Position numbers and translations under genes: made by a program
NCBI GenBank assembly: GCA_002708925.1
Contig: PAPN01000061.1
Location: forward strand, 1-59,313
Origin: Paracoccaceae bacterium
GTDB taxonomy: Bacteria > Pseudomonadota > Alphaproteobacteria > Rhodobacterales > Rhodobacteraceae
Length of the DNA stretch: 59,313 nucleotides
Direction of reading: 5' to 3'
The notes under the pieces: generated by a model
What the model saw: only the letters and a program-made list of their open reading frames with translations
Database searches by the model: none
What the model was told of the DNA's origin: nothing
Shown: positions 10,301 to 19,765 of the stretch, piece by piece
How positions within the stretch are numbered: the stretch's first letter is position 1
Layout: every line of letters starts with the position of its first letter

Positions 10301-10329
10301 GGTTTACTCCTGCGCCCCTCCGGGGTCAA
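10301..10329 (-). promoter_or_regulatory. Candidate nuo operon promoter
   Basis: On the minus strand TTGACC (10329-10324) and TAAACC (10306-10301) are spaced by 17 bases, upstream of nuoA, giving a leader of about 50 bases. The -35 is close to consensus and the -10 is weak. Found by eye, with no experimental support. Confidence 0.35.
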
Positions 10330-10473
10330 CCGAACCATCGACACATTCAACAACACGAAGATGTTGCGGGATTCCGTAGCATACCGCCGCACACAAAGGC
10401 TTTCTTCGTTGCGTTGCGGCAATTCTGATTGGTTTTTTTTGCCGCAGGGGGCTGTAAATCCGGAATTCGTTCC

Positions 10474-10531
10474 CATGCATATCCGAATTTTTTTATGTGA
10501 TTCTGACTAAAGTCATCCTTCACATGCATAT
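10474..10531. promoter_or_regulatory. Cluster of short palindromic motifs upstream of nuo
   Basis: Two copies of CATGCATAT (10474-10482 and 10523-10531) flank the palindrome TGACT-AA-AGTCA (10504-10515). The region is much more AT-rich than its surroundings and lies about 150-230 bases upstream of the candidate nuo promoter. It could be an activator or nucleoid-protein site; no known consensus is matched with confidence. Confidence 0.35.
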
Positions 10532-10540
10532 TTAAACGGG

Positions 10541-10575
10541 AAAAACGGCGCTTTTGACGGCGCCGTTCCGTTTTT
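10541..10575 (-). terminator. Intrinsic terminator of the liu operon (possibly bidirectional)
   Basis: AACGGCGC (10544-10551) pairs with GCGCCGTT (10560-10567) around an 8-base loop. On the minus strand the hairpin is followed by TTTTT, directly downstream of the last liu gene. On the plus strand it is followed by CCGTTTTTT, so it could also stop transcription from the other side. Confidence 0.75.
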
Positions 10576-10610
10576 TAGGCGAAAGAGATTCGCGATTGAA
10601 AGCCGCCTGA

Positions 10611-11393
10611 TCAGCGCTGCCAGCCCGGTTTCCGCTTTTCGAAAAACGCACCGATGCCCTCGGGCGCTTCAGCGCCCTCCCAGCAGGCGGCCAGCTCGGA
10701 AATCGTATGCTGGATCGTGGTTTCATCAATACGCGGGCCCAGGGTGCGCAGCAGGGCCTTGGCCCGGCCCACAGCCCCCGGCGCGCAGTCCAGATAGGGG
10801 GTGATTTCTGCCTCGATCGCGGCGTCCAGCTGATCGGCCGGCACCGCGCGCGACAGCAGGCCCAGCTCCACCGCCTCGGAGGCGTCGAAACGGCGACCCG
10901 ACATGAACACCCGCCGCGCCCGCGCCTCGCCCATCCGGGCGCAGACATAGGGGCCGATGGTGGCCGGGATCAGTCCCAGACGGGTTTCTGTCAGAGCCAT
11001 CAGCACGCTGTCTGCCCCGATCACCACATCGCAGACGCTGGCCATCCCAACCCCGCCGCCAAAGGCATTGCCCTGCACCCGTCCGATCAGCGGCTTGGGC
11101 AGGGTATTGAGCGCTTGCAGCATCCAGGCCAGCTTGCCCGCTTCCTCCATCCGCTGCGCGGGGGCGGCGGTGAATTGCTGGCGCATCCAGCCCAGATCTC
11201 CGCCCGCGCAGAAACTGGCCCCACGCGCGGCCAGCACCACGGCGCGGACAGCGTCATCCGCACCCAGATCGCGCGCGGCCTGATGCAGCTCAGAGATCAT
11301 CCGGCCGGACAGGGCATTGTGTTTCTCGGGGCGATCCAGCCACAGCGTGGCCACGCCGCGGGCGTCGCATTCAATCGAAATGGTGTCTGGCAT
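10611..11393 (-). CDS. liuC: Methylglutaconyl-CoA hydratase (enoyl-CoA hydratase family)
   Basis: Crotonase-fold enzyme expected to hydrate 3-methylglutaconyl-CoA to HMG-CoA in leucine breakdown. 260 residues with the oxyanion-hole segments ASFCAGGDLGWM (about 59-70) and GNAFGGGVGMASV (about 109-121), then the TETRLGLIPATIGPYV region that carries the catalytic Glu in this family. It is the last gene of the liu operon, 66 bases after HMG-CoA lyase and just before the terminator. Substrate assignment comes from the operon; the fold alone would allow other enoyl-CoA substrates. Confidence 0.9.
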   Translation of the reverse strand: MPDTISIECDARGVATLWLDRPEKHNALSGRMISELHQAARDLGADDAVRAVVLAARGASFCAGGDLGWMRQQFTAAPAQRMEEAGKLAWMLQALNTLPKPLIGRVQGNAFGGGVGMASVCDVVIGADSVLMALTETRLGLIPATIGPYVCARMGEARARRVFMSGRRFDASEAVELGLLSRAVPADQLDAAIEAEITPYLDCAPGAVGRAKALLRTLGPRIDETTIQHTISELAACWEGAEAPEGIGAFFEKRKPGWQR

Positions 11394-11459
11394 CTCTGCC
11401 TCCTTTGTGCGAATGCCGGGCGGCCCCGTGACGGTCGCCCCGGCAGAAATCCGTCATGC

Positions 11460-12314
11460 TCAGCCAGCCCGCAGCGCGCGCGCCATGGCACCGGCGGTTT
11501 GCAGCACATCCGGATCCAGATGCGTCCGATAGCCCAGCCGCACAAGATGCGCGTTGACGGCTTCGGTGGCCACATTTCCCGCCGCTCCGGGGGCATAGGG
11601 GCAGCCGCCCAGCCCCCCCACGGCCGCATCGAACACGCGCAGGCCCTGCTCCAGCGAGGCCTCGATATTTTGCAAGGCCCGCCCTGCGGTATCGTGATAA
11701 TGCCCTGCCAGTTTCTGCACCGGAACCACCTGAGTGACGGCCTTCAGCATATCTTCGATCCGTTCGGGCGTGCCCTGCCCCAGCGTGTCGCCCAGCGAAA
11801 TCTCATAGCAGCCCATGGCCAGCAACTGTTCGGCAACCTGCGCCACCGCCTGAGGCGCGACGGGCCCATCGTAGGGGCAGTCCGTCACGCAAGAAACATA
11901 GCCGCGCACCGGGATACCGGCGGCCTGCGCAGCCTCGGCGACGGGGGCGAACCGTGCCAGGCTCTCGGCGATGGTGGCGTTGATATTGGCCTTGGAAAAC
12001 CCTTCGGAGGCCGCGCCGAAAATGGCCACCTCATCGGCCTGGGCGGCCAGCGCACGCTCCAGCCCCTGCATGTTCGGGGTCAGCGCCGCATAAGACACGC
12101 CCGTCGCGCGGCTGATCCCGGCCAGAACCTGAGCGCTGTCGGCCATTTGCGGCACCCATTTGGGACTGACGAAACTGGCCACCTCGATCCGGCGGAACCC
12201 GGCCCCGGACAGGCAATCGACCAGCGCGATCTTACCGTCCGTGGGAATGCGGGCCTTTTCGTTCTGCAACCCGTCGCGCGGGCCGACCTCAAAGATTTCA
12301 ACGTATTGCGTCAT
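11460..12314 (-). CDS. liuE: Hydroxymethylglutaryl-CoA lyase
   Basis: Cleaves HMG-CoA to acetoacetate and acetyl-CoA, the final step of leucine catabolism. A 284-residue TIM-barrel enzyme with the N-terminal VGPRDGLQNE motif at residues 10-19, SFVSPKWVPQMAD at about 47-59, and the catalytic GLGGCPYAPGA loop with Cys238. It starts 3 bases after the MCC alpha stop, so translation is probably coupled. It is also named mvaB in other genomes. Confidence 0.96.
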   Translation of the reverse strand: MTQYVEIFEVGPRDGLQNEKARIPTDGKIALVDCLSGAGFRRIEVASFVSPKWVPQMADSAQVLAGISRATGVSYAALTPNMQGLERALAAQADEVAIFGAASEGFSKANINATIAESLARFAPVAEAAQAAGIPVRGYVSCVTDCPYDGPVAPQAVAQVAEQLLAMGCYEISLGDTLGQGTPERIEDMLKAVTQVVPVQKLAGHYHDTAGRALQNIEASLEQGLRVFDAAVGGLGGCPYAPGAAGNVATEAVNAHLVRLGYRTHLDPDVLQTAGAMARALRAG

Positions 12315-12317
12315 GGC

Positions 12318-14249
12318 TCAGGCCTCTTCCAGCCGGATCAGCGCCGCGCCCGCTTCGACCTGATCGCCCGCGTCCGCCAGAACCTCGGCCACCACACCAT
12401 CGCGGGCGGCCAGCAGGGAGTGCTCCATCTTCATTGCCTCCAGAATGGCCAGCCTGTCGCCCTCGGCCACCTCTTGGCCGGCCCTGGCAAAGACGGCCTT
12501 GACCAGGCCGGGCATCGGGGCCTCGATCACATTGCCATCGCCCCCCGCGCTTGTGTCCCGGTCCAGCGGATCGACCAGCGTGAAAGGCACGCCGTAATCG
12601 GCAAAAATCGTAACCTGCCCGTCGCCCCGATGCCAATCGGCCGCGCGCATGTCGTCAAAATACCACCCATCCGCATAGCGCGCCTGCACCACCATCCCAT
12701 CAACATCCACCAAGGCCACATCCGGGCCGCGCAGGGTGATCCCCACGGACAGCTCAGCCTCGCCCTGGGTCAGCAGAACCTCGCGCCAGCTGCTGCCCCA
12801 CAGGGTAAAGCCACGGTCCCAGTCGGGCCGCCCCATCAGGCCCAGCGACAGCATCGCCGCCTGCGCCACCACCTGCGGGCTGGCCGGATGCTGCACCACC
12901 AAGGCCTCCAGATCCCGCGCGATCAACCCGGTATCGACCGCGCCGCTGGCAAAGCCTTCATGCGCGCACAAAGCCCCCAGGAAAGACAGGTTGGTCACCG
13001 TGCCCGCCACCTGTGTGCCCTCAAGCGCCTGTGCCATCTGTTTCAGAGCAATCTCACGCGTGGGGCCGTGGGTGATGACCTTGGCGATCATCGGATCATA
13101 GAACGGGCTGATCGTATCGCCCGAGCGCACACCACTATCGGCCCGGCAGCCTGACGGAAAGGCCAGATGCCCCAGCGTGCCGGTGGCGGGCAGGAACCCC
13201 TTGGGGACGTCCTCGGCATACAGGCGGCTTTCAAAGGCATGGCCGGTGATGGTCAGCTCTTCTTGCTGTTTCGGCAGGCCTTCACCCGCTGCAACGCGCA
13301 GCTGCCATTCCACCAGATCGACACCGGTGATCGCCTCGGTAACGGGGTGTTCCACTTGCAGCCGGGTGTTCATCTCCATGAACCAGAACCCATCGGGGCG
13401 CAGCCCGTTCGCCCCGTCCACGATGAATTCGATCGTGCCCGCGCCCTTATAGCCGATCGCCTGAGCGGCACGGACGGCGGCATCGCCCATGGCGGCGCGC
13501 ATTTCGGCGGTCATGCCGGGGGCGGGTGCCTCTTCGATCACCTTCTGGTGGCGCCGCTGAAGCGAGCAGTCGCGTTCAAACAAATGCACCGCCTGGGTGC
13601 CGTCACCAAAGACCTGCACCTCAATGTGCCGCGGCTGGAGGATATACTTCTCGATCAACACATCGGGGTTGCCAAAGGCCGTCTGTGCCTCGCTGCGGGC
13701 GCTGGCCAGGGCATCGGCGAAATCGGCGGGGGACTCGACCAGGCGCATCCCCTTGCCGCCGCCACCCGCAACCGCCTTGATCAGCACCGGATAGCCGATC
13801 TGATCCGCTTGCTTGGCCAGAAAATCGCCGTCCTGATCGGGGCCGTGATAGCCGGGCACGACGGGCACGCCGGCTTGCTCCATCAGCGCCTTGGCCGCGT
13901 CCTTCAGCCCCATTTTACGGATCGCATCGGCCGAGGGGCCAATGAAGGTCAGCCCCGCGGCCTGCACCTGTTCCACGAAGTCGGGATTTTCGGACAAAAA
14001 CCCATAGCCCGGATGGATCGCCTGCGCGCCGGTGAGATGCGCCGCCTGCAAAATCCGCTGCGCCAGCAGATAGCTTTCCGCCGGGGCCGAGCCGCCGATG
14101 TGGATGCTTTCATCGGCCATGGCGACATGTTTGGCCTGCGCATCGGCATCCGAATACACCGCCACCGTCGCCACCCCCATTTTACGAGCGGTTTCGATGA
14201 TACGGCAGGCAATCTCGCCTCGGTTGGCAATCAGGATTTTATCGAACAT
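12318..14249 (-). CDS. liuD: Methylcrotonyl-CoA carboxylase, biotin-containing alpha subunit
   Basis: 643 residues: biotin carboxylase domain at about 1-450 (FDKILIANRGEIACRI start, ATP loop AVAGGGGKGMRLV, EMNTRLQVEHPVTE), a middle domain, and a C-terminal biotin carrier domain with EAMKMEH, biotinylated on Lys607. It carboxylates biotin and, with the beta subunit, converts 3-methylcrotonyl-CoA to 3-methylglutaconyl-CoA. The ATG at 14249 was chosen because it opens the conserved N-terminus. Alpha and beta genes are split by a membrane-protein gene, which is unusual. Substrate is inferred from operon mates; propionyl-CoA or geranyl-CoA carboxylase is much less likely here. Confidence 0.95.
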   Translation of the reverse strand: MFDKILIANRGEIACRIIETARKMGVATVAVYSDADAQAKHVAMADESIHIGGSAPAESYLLAQRILQAAHLTGAQAIHPGYGFLSENPDFVEQVQAAGLTFIGPSADAIRKMGLKDAAKALMEQAGVPVVPGYHGPDQDGDFLAKQADQIGYPVLIKAVAGGGGKGMRLVESPADFADALASARSEAQTAFGNPDVLIEKYILQPRHIEVQVFGDGTQAVHLFERDCSLQRRHQKVIEEAPAPGMTAEMRAAMGDAAVRAAQAIGYKGAGTIEFIVDGANGLRPDGFWFMEMNTRLQVEHPVTEAITGVDLVEWQLRVAAGEGLPKQQEELTITGHAFESRLYAEDVPKGFLPATGTLGHLAFPSGCRADSGVRSGDTISPFYDPMIAKVITHGPTREIALKQMAQALEGTQVAGTVTNLSFLGALCAHEGFASGAVDTGLIARDLEALVVQHPASPQVVAQAAMLSLGLMGRPDWDRGFTLWGSSWREVLLTQGEAELSVGITLRGPDVALVDVDGMVVQARYADGWYFDDMRAADWHRGDGQVTIFADYGVPFTLVDPLDRDTSAGGDGNVIEAPMPGLVKAVFARAGQEVAEGDRLAILEAMKMEHSLLAARDGVVAEVLADAGDQVEAGAALIRLEEA

Positions 14250-14274
14250 TTTCCCACTCCCTGGAGCTTTGAAA

Positions 14275-15000
14275 TCATTTCGCGGTGTGGCGCGCGTGCG
14301 GATCGTCCGGGTGAAACAGCGCACGATACCTGAGCAGAAACATCGGAACGAACAGCAACGTCGCCGGCCCCCACAGGACAAACCAGCTGCGATCCAGAAG
14401 CTCGGACCACAGCAGCGGGCCCGCATAGCCTTTGGACCAGACATAGATCCACGGCACTGCCACCAGGCAGGGCATCGCCAGCCCATAGGCATCCCCCAGC
14501 ACGGCCGAGGATTTGACACTGGGAAACGCGGGCATCGTCAGCTGCCTGACCTGCATTCGCGCCAGATACTGCTGATAATCGCTGCGAATATAAGACATCG
14601 CACGCATGGCCGCCCACACCCCGATCAACGCCGCCAAAGCAGACAGGCAGCCGGCAATCACCAGCGCCGCCCTCAGCGTTTCGATCCGTTTTCCAAGCGC
14701 CTCAACGCTTTCCAGACAGGTCACAAAAACGCAAAAGGGCGGGCCCGGCTCGGTTGGGGTGAATTCCAGCAGAGAAATCTCGGCCCCCAGAGACAGCCCG
14801 TAGGCCGCGAACAGAAAACCGTTGAAGGCCAGCATCCACGCGATGCGTTTGTCCACCAGCCCGTCCTCGTGTTCCACCAGCCTGCGCACCTCGTCGAAGA
14901 TTCGGTCGCTCTGATCCTCCAGGGCGACGCGCCCCAGCAGTTTGGGCCTGTCCGGCCCCGGATCGTCGGACTGCGGGGGGGTGTCATTGTTTCCGGTCAT
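14275..15000 (-). CDS. Four-helix membrane protein of unknown function inside the leucine operon
   Basis: 241 residues. A soluble acidic N-terminus (about 1-50) is followed by hydrophobic segments at about 53-72, 110-134, 171-190 and 205-225. The first contains KRIAWMLAFNGFLFAAYGLS. Starting at 15000 gives TAGGAGG six bases upstream, so I prefer it over a longer form at 15054, which overlaps liuB. It lies 10 bases after MCC beta and 25 before MCC alpha. I recognise no catalytic motif. Its place between two subunits of one enzyme suggests stable inheritance with the pathway, perhaps in transport or membrane attachment, but that is speculation. Confidence 0.8.
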   Translation of the reverse strand: MTGNNDTPPQSDDPGPDRPKLLGRVALEDQSDRIFDEVRRLVEHEDGLVDKRIAWMLAFNGFLFAAYGLSLGAEISLLEFTPTEPGPPFCVFVTCLESVEALGKRIETLRAALVIAGCLSALAALIGVWAAMRAMSYIRSDYQQYLARMQVRQLTMPAFPSVKSSAVLGDAYGLAMPCLVAVPWIYVWSKGYAGPLLWSELLDRSWFVLWGPATLLFVPMFLLRYRALFHPDDPHARHTAK

Positions 15001-15010
15001 CTCGGGCCTC

Positions 15011-16615
15011 CTACATGCGGAACACGCCGAAACGCGTGTCCTCGATCGGGGCATTCAGGCTGGCGCTGAGCGACAGCGCCAGGACGTCTCGGGTTTTGCG
15101 CGGATCAACGATGCCGTCATCCCACAGCCGGGCCGAGGCATAGAGCGGGTGGCTCTGCTGCTCGAACATATCAATGGTGGGCTGTTTGAAGGCGGCCTCT
15201 TCCTGCGCCGACCACGTGCCGCCCTGCCGTTCGATCCCGTCGCGTTTGACGGTGGCCAGAACGCCTGCGGCCTGTTCGCCGCCCATCACGGAAATGCGGC
15301 TGTTGGGCCATGTCCACAGGAAACGCGGGCTATAGGCACGTCCGGCCATGCCATAGTTCCCCGCCCCGAACGAGCCCCCCACCAGCATGGTAATTTTCGG
15401 CACTTTGGTGGTGGCGACGGCGGTCACCATCTTGGCACCATGGCGCGCGATGCCCTCGTTTTCATATTTGCGGCCCACCATGAAGCCGGTGATATTTTGC
15501 AGGAAAACCAGCGGGATCTTGCGCTGGCTGCACAGTTCCACGAAATGCGCGCCCTTCTGCGCAGCCTCAGAGAACAGCACACCGTTATTGGCGATGATGC
15601 CCACAGGGCAGCCCTTGATATGAGCAAAGCCCGTCACCAGGGTTTCCCCAAACCGCGGTTTAAATTCATCGAAGCGGCTGCCATCCACAGTACGGGCGAT
15701 GACCTCGCGGATGTCATACGGGGTGCGCAGGTCCGAGGGCACGACGCCCAGGATTTCCTCGGGATCATAGAGCGGCTCTTCGGAGGATTGCCATTGCACG
15801 CTTGCCGGTTTGGCACGGTTCAGATGGCTGACGGCGCGGCGCGCCAGGGCCACGGCATGGGCGTCATCCTCGGCCAGATAATCGGCCACGCCCGACAGGC
15901 GCGTATGCACGTCGCCGCCGCCCAGATCCTCGGCGCTGACCACCTCGCCGGTGGCGGCCTTCACCAAGGGCGGGCCGGCCAGAAAAATCGTGCCCTGTTC
16001 CTTCACAATGATCGTGACATCCGACATGGCCGGCACATAGGCCCCCCCCGCCGTACACGAGCCCATCACCACCGCGATCTGCGGGATGCCCTTGGCCGAC
16101 ATATTGGCCTGATTGAAAAAGATACGGCCAAAGTGATCGCGGTCGGGGAACACCTCGTCCTGACTGGGCAGGTTCGCGCCGCCGCTGTCCACCATATAGA
16201 TACAGGGCAGGTGGTTCTGTTCGGCGATTTCCTGCGCGCGCAGGTGCTTTTTCACCGTCATCGGATAGTAAGAGCCGCCCTTCACCGTGGCATCGTTGCA
16301 CACGATCATGCACTCGATCCCCTGCACCCGGCCGATCCCGGCCACGACACCCGCACAGGGGGCGGCATTGTCATACATGTTATGCGCGGCGGTGGCGCCG
16401 ACCTCCAGAAAGGGCGAGTCCGGATCCAGAAGCGCACGAATCCGGCGACGCGGCAGCATCTTACCCCGCGCAACGTGGCGTTCACGCGATTTTTCACCGC
16501 CCCCCAGGCGCGCGGCCTCGGCGGCCTCGCGGATGGTTTCCAGCGCCTCCAGGTGATTGCGCCGGTTGGTCTGAAAGGTTTCCGAGGACGGAATGGCAGA
16601 CGAGTGCAGTTTCAT
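15011..16615 (-). CDS. liuB: Methylcrotonyl-CoA carboxylase, carboxyltransferase beta subunit
   Basis: 534-residue acyl-CoA carboxyltransferase. Characteristic glycine-rich segments are [17 protein letters not shown] (N-terminal crotonase-like half) and [20 protein letters not shown] (C-terminal half), and the N-terminus has [15 protein letters not shown] as in MCC beta chains. It transfers carboxyl from biotin to 3-methylcrotonyl-CoA. Its ATG overlaps the stop of the zinc-ribbon membrane protein (ATGA at 16612-16615), so the two are translationally coupled. Confidence 0.96.
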   Translation of the reverse strand: MKLHSSAIPSSETFQTNRRNHLEALETIREAAEAARLGGGEKSRERHVARGKMLPRRRIRALLDPDSPFLEVGATAAHNMYDNAAPCAGVVAGIGRVQGIECMIVCNDATVKGGSYYPMTVKKHLRAQEIAEQNHLPCIYMVDSGGANLPSQDEVFPDRDHFGRIFFNQANMSAKGIPQIAVVMGSCTAGGAYVPAMSDVTIIVKEQGTIFLAGPPLVKAATGEVVSAEDLGGGDVHTRLSGVADYLAEDDAHAVALARRAVSHLNRAKPASVQWQSSEEPLYDPEEILGVVPSDLRTPYDIREVIARTVDGSRFDEFKPRFGETLVTGFAHIKGCPVGIIANNGVLFSEAAQKGAHFVELCSQRKIPLVFLQNITGFMVGRKYENEGIARHGAKMVTAVATTKVPKITMLVGGSFGAGNYGMAGRAYSPRFLWTWPNSRISVMGGEQAAGVLATVKRDGIERQGGTWSAQEEAAFKQPTIDMFEQQSHPLYASARLWDDGIVDPRKTRDVLALSLSASLNAPIEDTRFGVFRM

Positions 16616-16989
16616 AGGGCCTCCACCTTGAAGAAGTGACGTTCCAGCCGCGATCTCAACACGCTGAAGACCACGGCGAACACGACTGTGAATAAGAACA
16701 ACGCCCCCCCGGCAGGGCCCAGCCCCTGCGAAGGCGACACGAAAGACAGGGCCAGCGTGGCCCCACCCAGAAACACAGTGCCCAGCAGCACGGGCAGCAG
16801 GATTTGCCAGATCAGCATTCCCGGCCCATCCGGGCGCGCCACCAGCACCAGCCGTTGCCCGCAGGCCGCGCAGGTGACAAACGCGTTGAACCGGCTGCGC
16901 TTGATCCCACCCCGAAAGGTAGAGTGCAGCGCAAACCAGCCCTGCGGCTCATCGCATTGCGGGCACTGATGTCCCCCGTATCGGCTCAT
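16612..16989 (-). CDS. Small zinc-ribbon membrane protein in the leucine operon, function unknown
   Basis: 125 residues. An N-terminal zinc ribbon is formed by C9-x2-C12 (HQCPQCDE) and C40-x2-C43 (VTCAACGQ), followed by two hydrophobic segments at about 56-82 and 88-112 and a basic C-terminus. It overlaps both neighbours: its ATG overlaps the synthetase stop (TGATG at 16986-16989) and its stop overlaps the liuB start (ATGA). Such double overlap argues strongly that it is a real gene. No homologous function is recognised. Confidence 0.82.
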   Translation of the reverse strand: MSRYGGHQCPQCDEPQGWFALHSTFRGGIKRSRFNAFVTCAACGQRLVLVARPDGPGMLIWQILLPVLLGTVFLGGATLALSFVSPSQGLGPAGGALFLFTVVFAVVFSVLRSRLERHFFKVEAL

Positions 16990-18560
16990 GCGGTGCCTCC
17001 TTCGGCTGTGGCGCGGGCCTTCAGCTCTTTGCGGATCACCTTGCCGGTGACAGTCATCGGCAGCGCGTTCAGAAACGATATTTCCCTTGGGTAGGAATGC
17101 TTTGCGCTTCGCTCTTTCACAAAAGACTGAAGCTCGCGCGCCAGCGCATCCCCCGGTTTGACCCCCGGTTTCACCACCACATAAGCCTTCACGATCTCCG
17201 TGCGTAGCGGGTCGGGTTTGCCGATCACGCCCACGGTGGCCACGGCCGGGTGGCGCAGCAGGCAATCCTCGATCTCGGCGGGGCCGATGCGGTAGCCGGC
17301 GCTGGTGATCACGTCATCCTCGCGGCCGACAAAGCGCAGGTAGTCGCCCTGCCACTGGCCGCGATCGCCGGTCAGCATCCAATCGCCGTGGAACTTTTCA
17401 GCAGTGGCCTGAGGGCGGTTCCAATAGCGCAGCATCATGCTGGCCGCGCCTTTGGCGATGGCAATGTCGCCCTCGCCCAGTGTCGGCTGCCCTGCCCCAT
17501 CCAGCACCACGATGTCGAACCCCGGCGCGGGTTTGCCCAGACAGCCGGGCGCGGCATCGAACAGCGCCCCGCAGGACGAGGCCACCATGTTACATTCGGT
17601 CTGCCCGTAGAATTCATTGATCGCCAGGCCAAAGGCCCCCTGCCCCCAGGCCAGCATCTCGGCGCCCAAAGGCTCGCCCCCCGACGCAACCGAACGCAGG
17701 CCGGCAATCGCCGCCTCCTCGGCCCTGAGCATCCGCAGCGCCGTGGGCGGAAAGAACACGTTGCGCACGCCGGTGGCGGCGATGATACGCTGACATTCGG
17801 CGACGGTGAATTTGTCCATCCGCGCGGCAACAACGGGCACCCCCAGCGCCAGCCCCGGCATCAGCACATCGAACAGCCCGCCAATCCAGGCCCAATCGGC
17901 GGGCGTCCACAGGCAATCGCCCGTCTGCCCCAGAAAATCATGGCTGACCTCGACCCCCGGCAGATGGCCGATCAGCACACGGTGAGCGTGCAAAGCGCCC
18001 TTGGGCGCGCCAGTGGTGCCGCTGGTGTAGATCAGAACGGCGGGATCTTCGGCCCCAGTATCGGCCGTGTCAAACGGCGTGTCAGAGAGGGTCAGATCCT
18101 CGGGGATGACCTGACCGTGGCCCTCGATCGCCAGCCAGTCGCGCAGCCCCTCGGTGCCCTCGGGGTCCGAGATCACCCAGGCCACGCCCGCATCCTGCAA
18201 CCGGGTCAGCAGCGCATCGGTACCAAAGAGTTTAAACAGCGGAATCGAGATCGCGCCCAGCTTCCAGCAGGCGATATGCGCGGCGGCCGTCCATGGCGAT
18301 TGCGAGCGCAGAACGCCCCCCCGGTCGCCCCGCTGCACGCCGCGCGCGGCCAGATCCGCCGCCAGCGTATCGGCCATGCGCCGCAGCGTGCCATAGCTGA
18401 CATCCACCCGCGCGCCCCCGGTCATGTCGATGATCGCCACCCGGTCCGGCACACGCGCGGCCCAGTCGTCGCAGACCTGCCGCGCCATGTTCAGCCGCGC
18501 GGGAATATCCCAGCGGAACCCCCGCACCAAGCTGCCGTAATCCTCCCCTTTCGGCAGCAT
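16986..18560 (-). CDS. AMP-binding acyl-CoA synthetase of the leucine operon
   Basis: 524-residue ANL-superfamily enzyme that makes acyl-CoA through an acyl-adenylate. Motifs seen are LIYTSGTTGAPKGALHAHR (P-loop-like A3), NEFYGQTECNMV (A5), GDRGQWQGDYLRFVGREDD (A7/A8) and the catalytic lysine Lys507 in MTVTGKVIRKEL (A10). The overall pattern resembles acetyl- or medium-chain acyl-CoA synthetases. In this operon it could activate isovalerate or other branched acids, or acetoacetate from the last pathway step; the sequence does not decide. It follows liuA by 3 bases. Confidence 0.9.
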   Translation of the reverse strand: MLPKGEDYGSLVRGFRWDIPARLNMARQVCDDWAARVPDRVAIIDMTGGARVDVSYGTLRRMADTLAADLAARGVQRGDRGGVLRSQSPWTAAAHIACWKLGAISIPLFKLFGTDALLTRLQDAGVAWVISDPEGTEGLRDWLAIEGHGQVIPEDLTLSDTPFDTADTGAEDPAVLIYTSGTTGAPKGALHAHRVLIGHLPGVEVSHDFLGQTGDCLWTPADWAWIGGLFDVLMPGLALGVPVVAARMDKFTVAECQRIIAATGVRNVFFPPTALRMLRAEEAAIAGLRSVASGGEPLGAEMLAWGQGAFGLAINEFYGQTECNMVASSCGALFDAAPGCLGKPAPGFDIVVLDGAGQPTLGEGDIAIAKGAASMMLRYWNRPQATAEKFHGDWMLTGDRGQWQGDYLRFVGREDDVITSAGYRIGPAEIEDCLLRHPAVATVGVIGKPDPLRTEIVKAYVVVKPGVKPGDALARELQSFVKERSAKHSYPREISFLNALPMTVTGKVIRKELKARATAEGGTA

Positions 18561-18563
18561 GGC

Positions 18564-19727
18564 TTAGCTCATGGCCGCCATCATTTCGCGCCCCACCAGC
18601 ATCCGGCGGATTTCCGAGGTGCCAGCCCCGATCTCCATCAGCTTGGCGTCGCGGAAAATGCGGCCCACAGGGTTGTCGGACAGATAGCCCGCCCCGCCAA
18701 ACGCCTGCACCGCCTGATGCGCCACCACCATGGCCTCCTCGGACGCATAGAGACAACACGCCGCCGCATCCTGACGGGTGACCTGACCGCGATCACAGGC
18801 CTTGGCCACCTCATAGACATAGGCGCGGGCCGAGTTCATTTTGGTGTACATATCGGCCAGCTTACCCTGCATCAGCTGGAAGTTCCCGATGGGCTGGCCG
18901 AATTGCTTGCGCTCGGCCATGTAGGGCATGACCTCATCCAGGCAGGCGGCCATGATGCCAGTGCCGATCCCGGCCAGCACGACACGTTCGTAATCCAGCC
19001 CAGACATCAGAACGCGCACGCCGCGGCCTTCCTCGCCTAGCACGTTTTCGAAGGGCACTTCGCAATTTTCAAAGATCAGCTCGGCCGTGTTCGAGCCCCG
19101 CATCCCCAGCTTGTCGAAATGTTTGGAGGTGCTGAAGCCCGTCATGGATTTTTCCACGATAAAGGCGGTGATCCCGCGCGATCCGGCCTCGGGGTCGGTC
19201 TTGGCATAGACGACCAGCGTATCGGCATCCGGGCCGTTGGTGATCCAGTATTTATTGCCGTTCAGCAGGTAATATCCGTTGCGCTTTTCGGCCTTCAGCT
19301 TCATCGAGACAACATCCGAGCCCGCCGAAGGTTCGGACATCGCCAGCGCGCCGATATGCTGCCCCGAAATCAGGCCGGGCAGGTATTTCATCTTCTGCTC
19401 ATGGGTGCCGTTCAGCTTGATCTGATTGACACACAGATTGGAATGCGCCCCATAAGACAACGAGACACTGGCCGAGGCCCGCGCGATTTCCTCGACCGCG
19501 ATCACATGTGCCAGATAGGACATGCCCGCCCCGCCGTATTGCTCGGGCGTGGTGATGCCCAGAAGGCCCAAATCGCCCATCTCGGCCCACAGCTCGTTGG
19601 GGAATTCGTTGTCCAGATCAATCTGCGCGGCCATCGGCTTCACGCGTTCCTGCGCCCAGCGGTGCACCATTTCGCGCAGCGCGTTGACATCCTCACCCAG
19701 ATCATAGGCCATCACTGCATTGAACAC
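18564..19727 (-). CDS. liuA: Isovaleryl-CoA dehydrogenase
   Basis: FAD-dependent acyl-CoA dehydrogenase that converts isovaleryl-CoA to 3-methylcrotonyl-CoA. 387 residues, normal for the family. Visible are [14 protein letters not shown], with the Glu that acts as base in isovaleryl-CoA dehydrogenases, [12 protein letters not shown], and the C-terminal [14 protein letters not shown]. The start is GTG at 19727: GGAGGAG lies 6 bases upstream, and [15 protein letters not shown] is the expected N-terminus. It is the first gene of the liu operon. Confidence 0.95.
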   Translation of the reverse strand: MFNAVMAYDLGEDVNALREMVHRWAQERVKPMAAQIDLDNEFPNELWAEMGDLGLLGITTPEQYGGAGMSYLAHVIAVEEIARASASVSLSYGAHSNLCVNQIKLNGTHEQKMKYLPGLISGQHIGALAMSEPSAGSDVVSMKLKAEKRNGYYLLNGNKYWITNGPDADTLVVYAKTDPEAGSRGITAFIVEKSMTGFSTSKHFDKLGMRGSNTAELIFENCEVPFENVLGEEGRGVRVLMSGLDYERVVLAGIGTGIMAACLDEVMPYMAERKQFGQPIGNFQLMQGKLADMYTKMNSARAYVYEVAKACDRGQVTRQDAAACCLYASEEAMVVAHQAVQAFGGAGYLSDNPVGRIFRDAKLMEIGAGTSEIRRMLVGREMMAAMS

Positions 19728-19751
19728 GGGCCGCTCCTCCGATCTCATTAT

Positions 19752-19765
19752 TGAACAGTTGTTCA
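19752..19765. promoter_or_regulatory. Candidate repressor operator at the liu transcription start
   Basis: TGAACA-GT-TGTTCA is a perfect 6+2+6 palindrome, starting directly next to the candidate -10 box and covering the predicted start of transcription, about 24 bases before liuA. The position fits a repressor. The regulator is not encoded next to it; the motif does not match a consensus I can name with certainty. Confidence 0.55.

Larger units (their letters stand above)
10246..10610. other. 365-base intergenic region: nuo leader and promoter, palindromes, liu terminator
   Basis: The only gap over 300 bases. It holds the nuo ribosome site, a candidate nuo promoter (10301-10329), a cluster of short palindromes (10474-10531) and the terminator of the upstream liu operon (10541-10575). 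Short reading frames on the minus strand here lack ribosome sites and protein-like composition, so I call no gene. Confidence 0.7.

Noticed and set aside
10276..10529. Short minus-strand frames of 60-66 codons upstream of nuoA
   Set aside because: No ribosome site and protein-unlike composition; they overlap the predicted promoter and palindromes.
12318..14519. Longer start for MCC alpha about 90 codons upstream
   Set aside because: The extension overlaps the membrane-protein gene and lacks similarity to biotin carboxylases; the conserved N-terminus begins at 14249.
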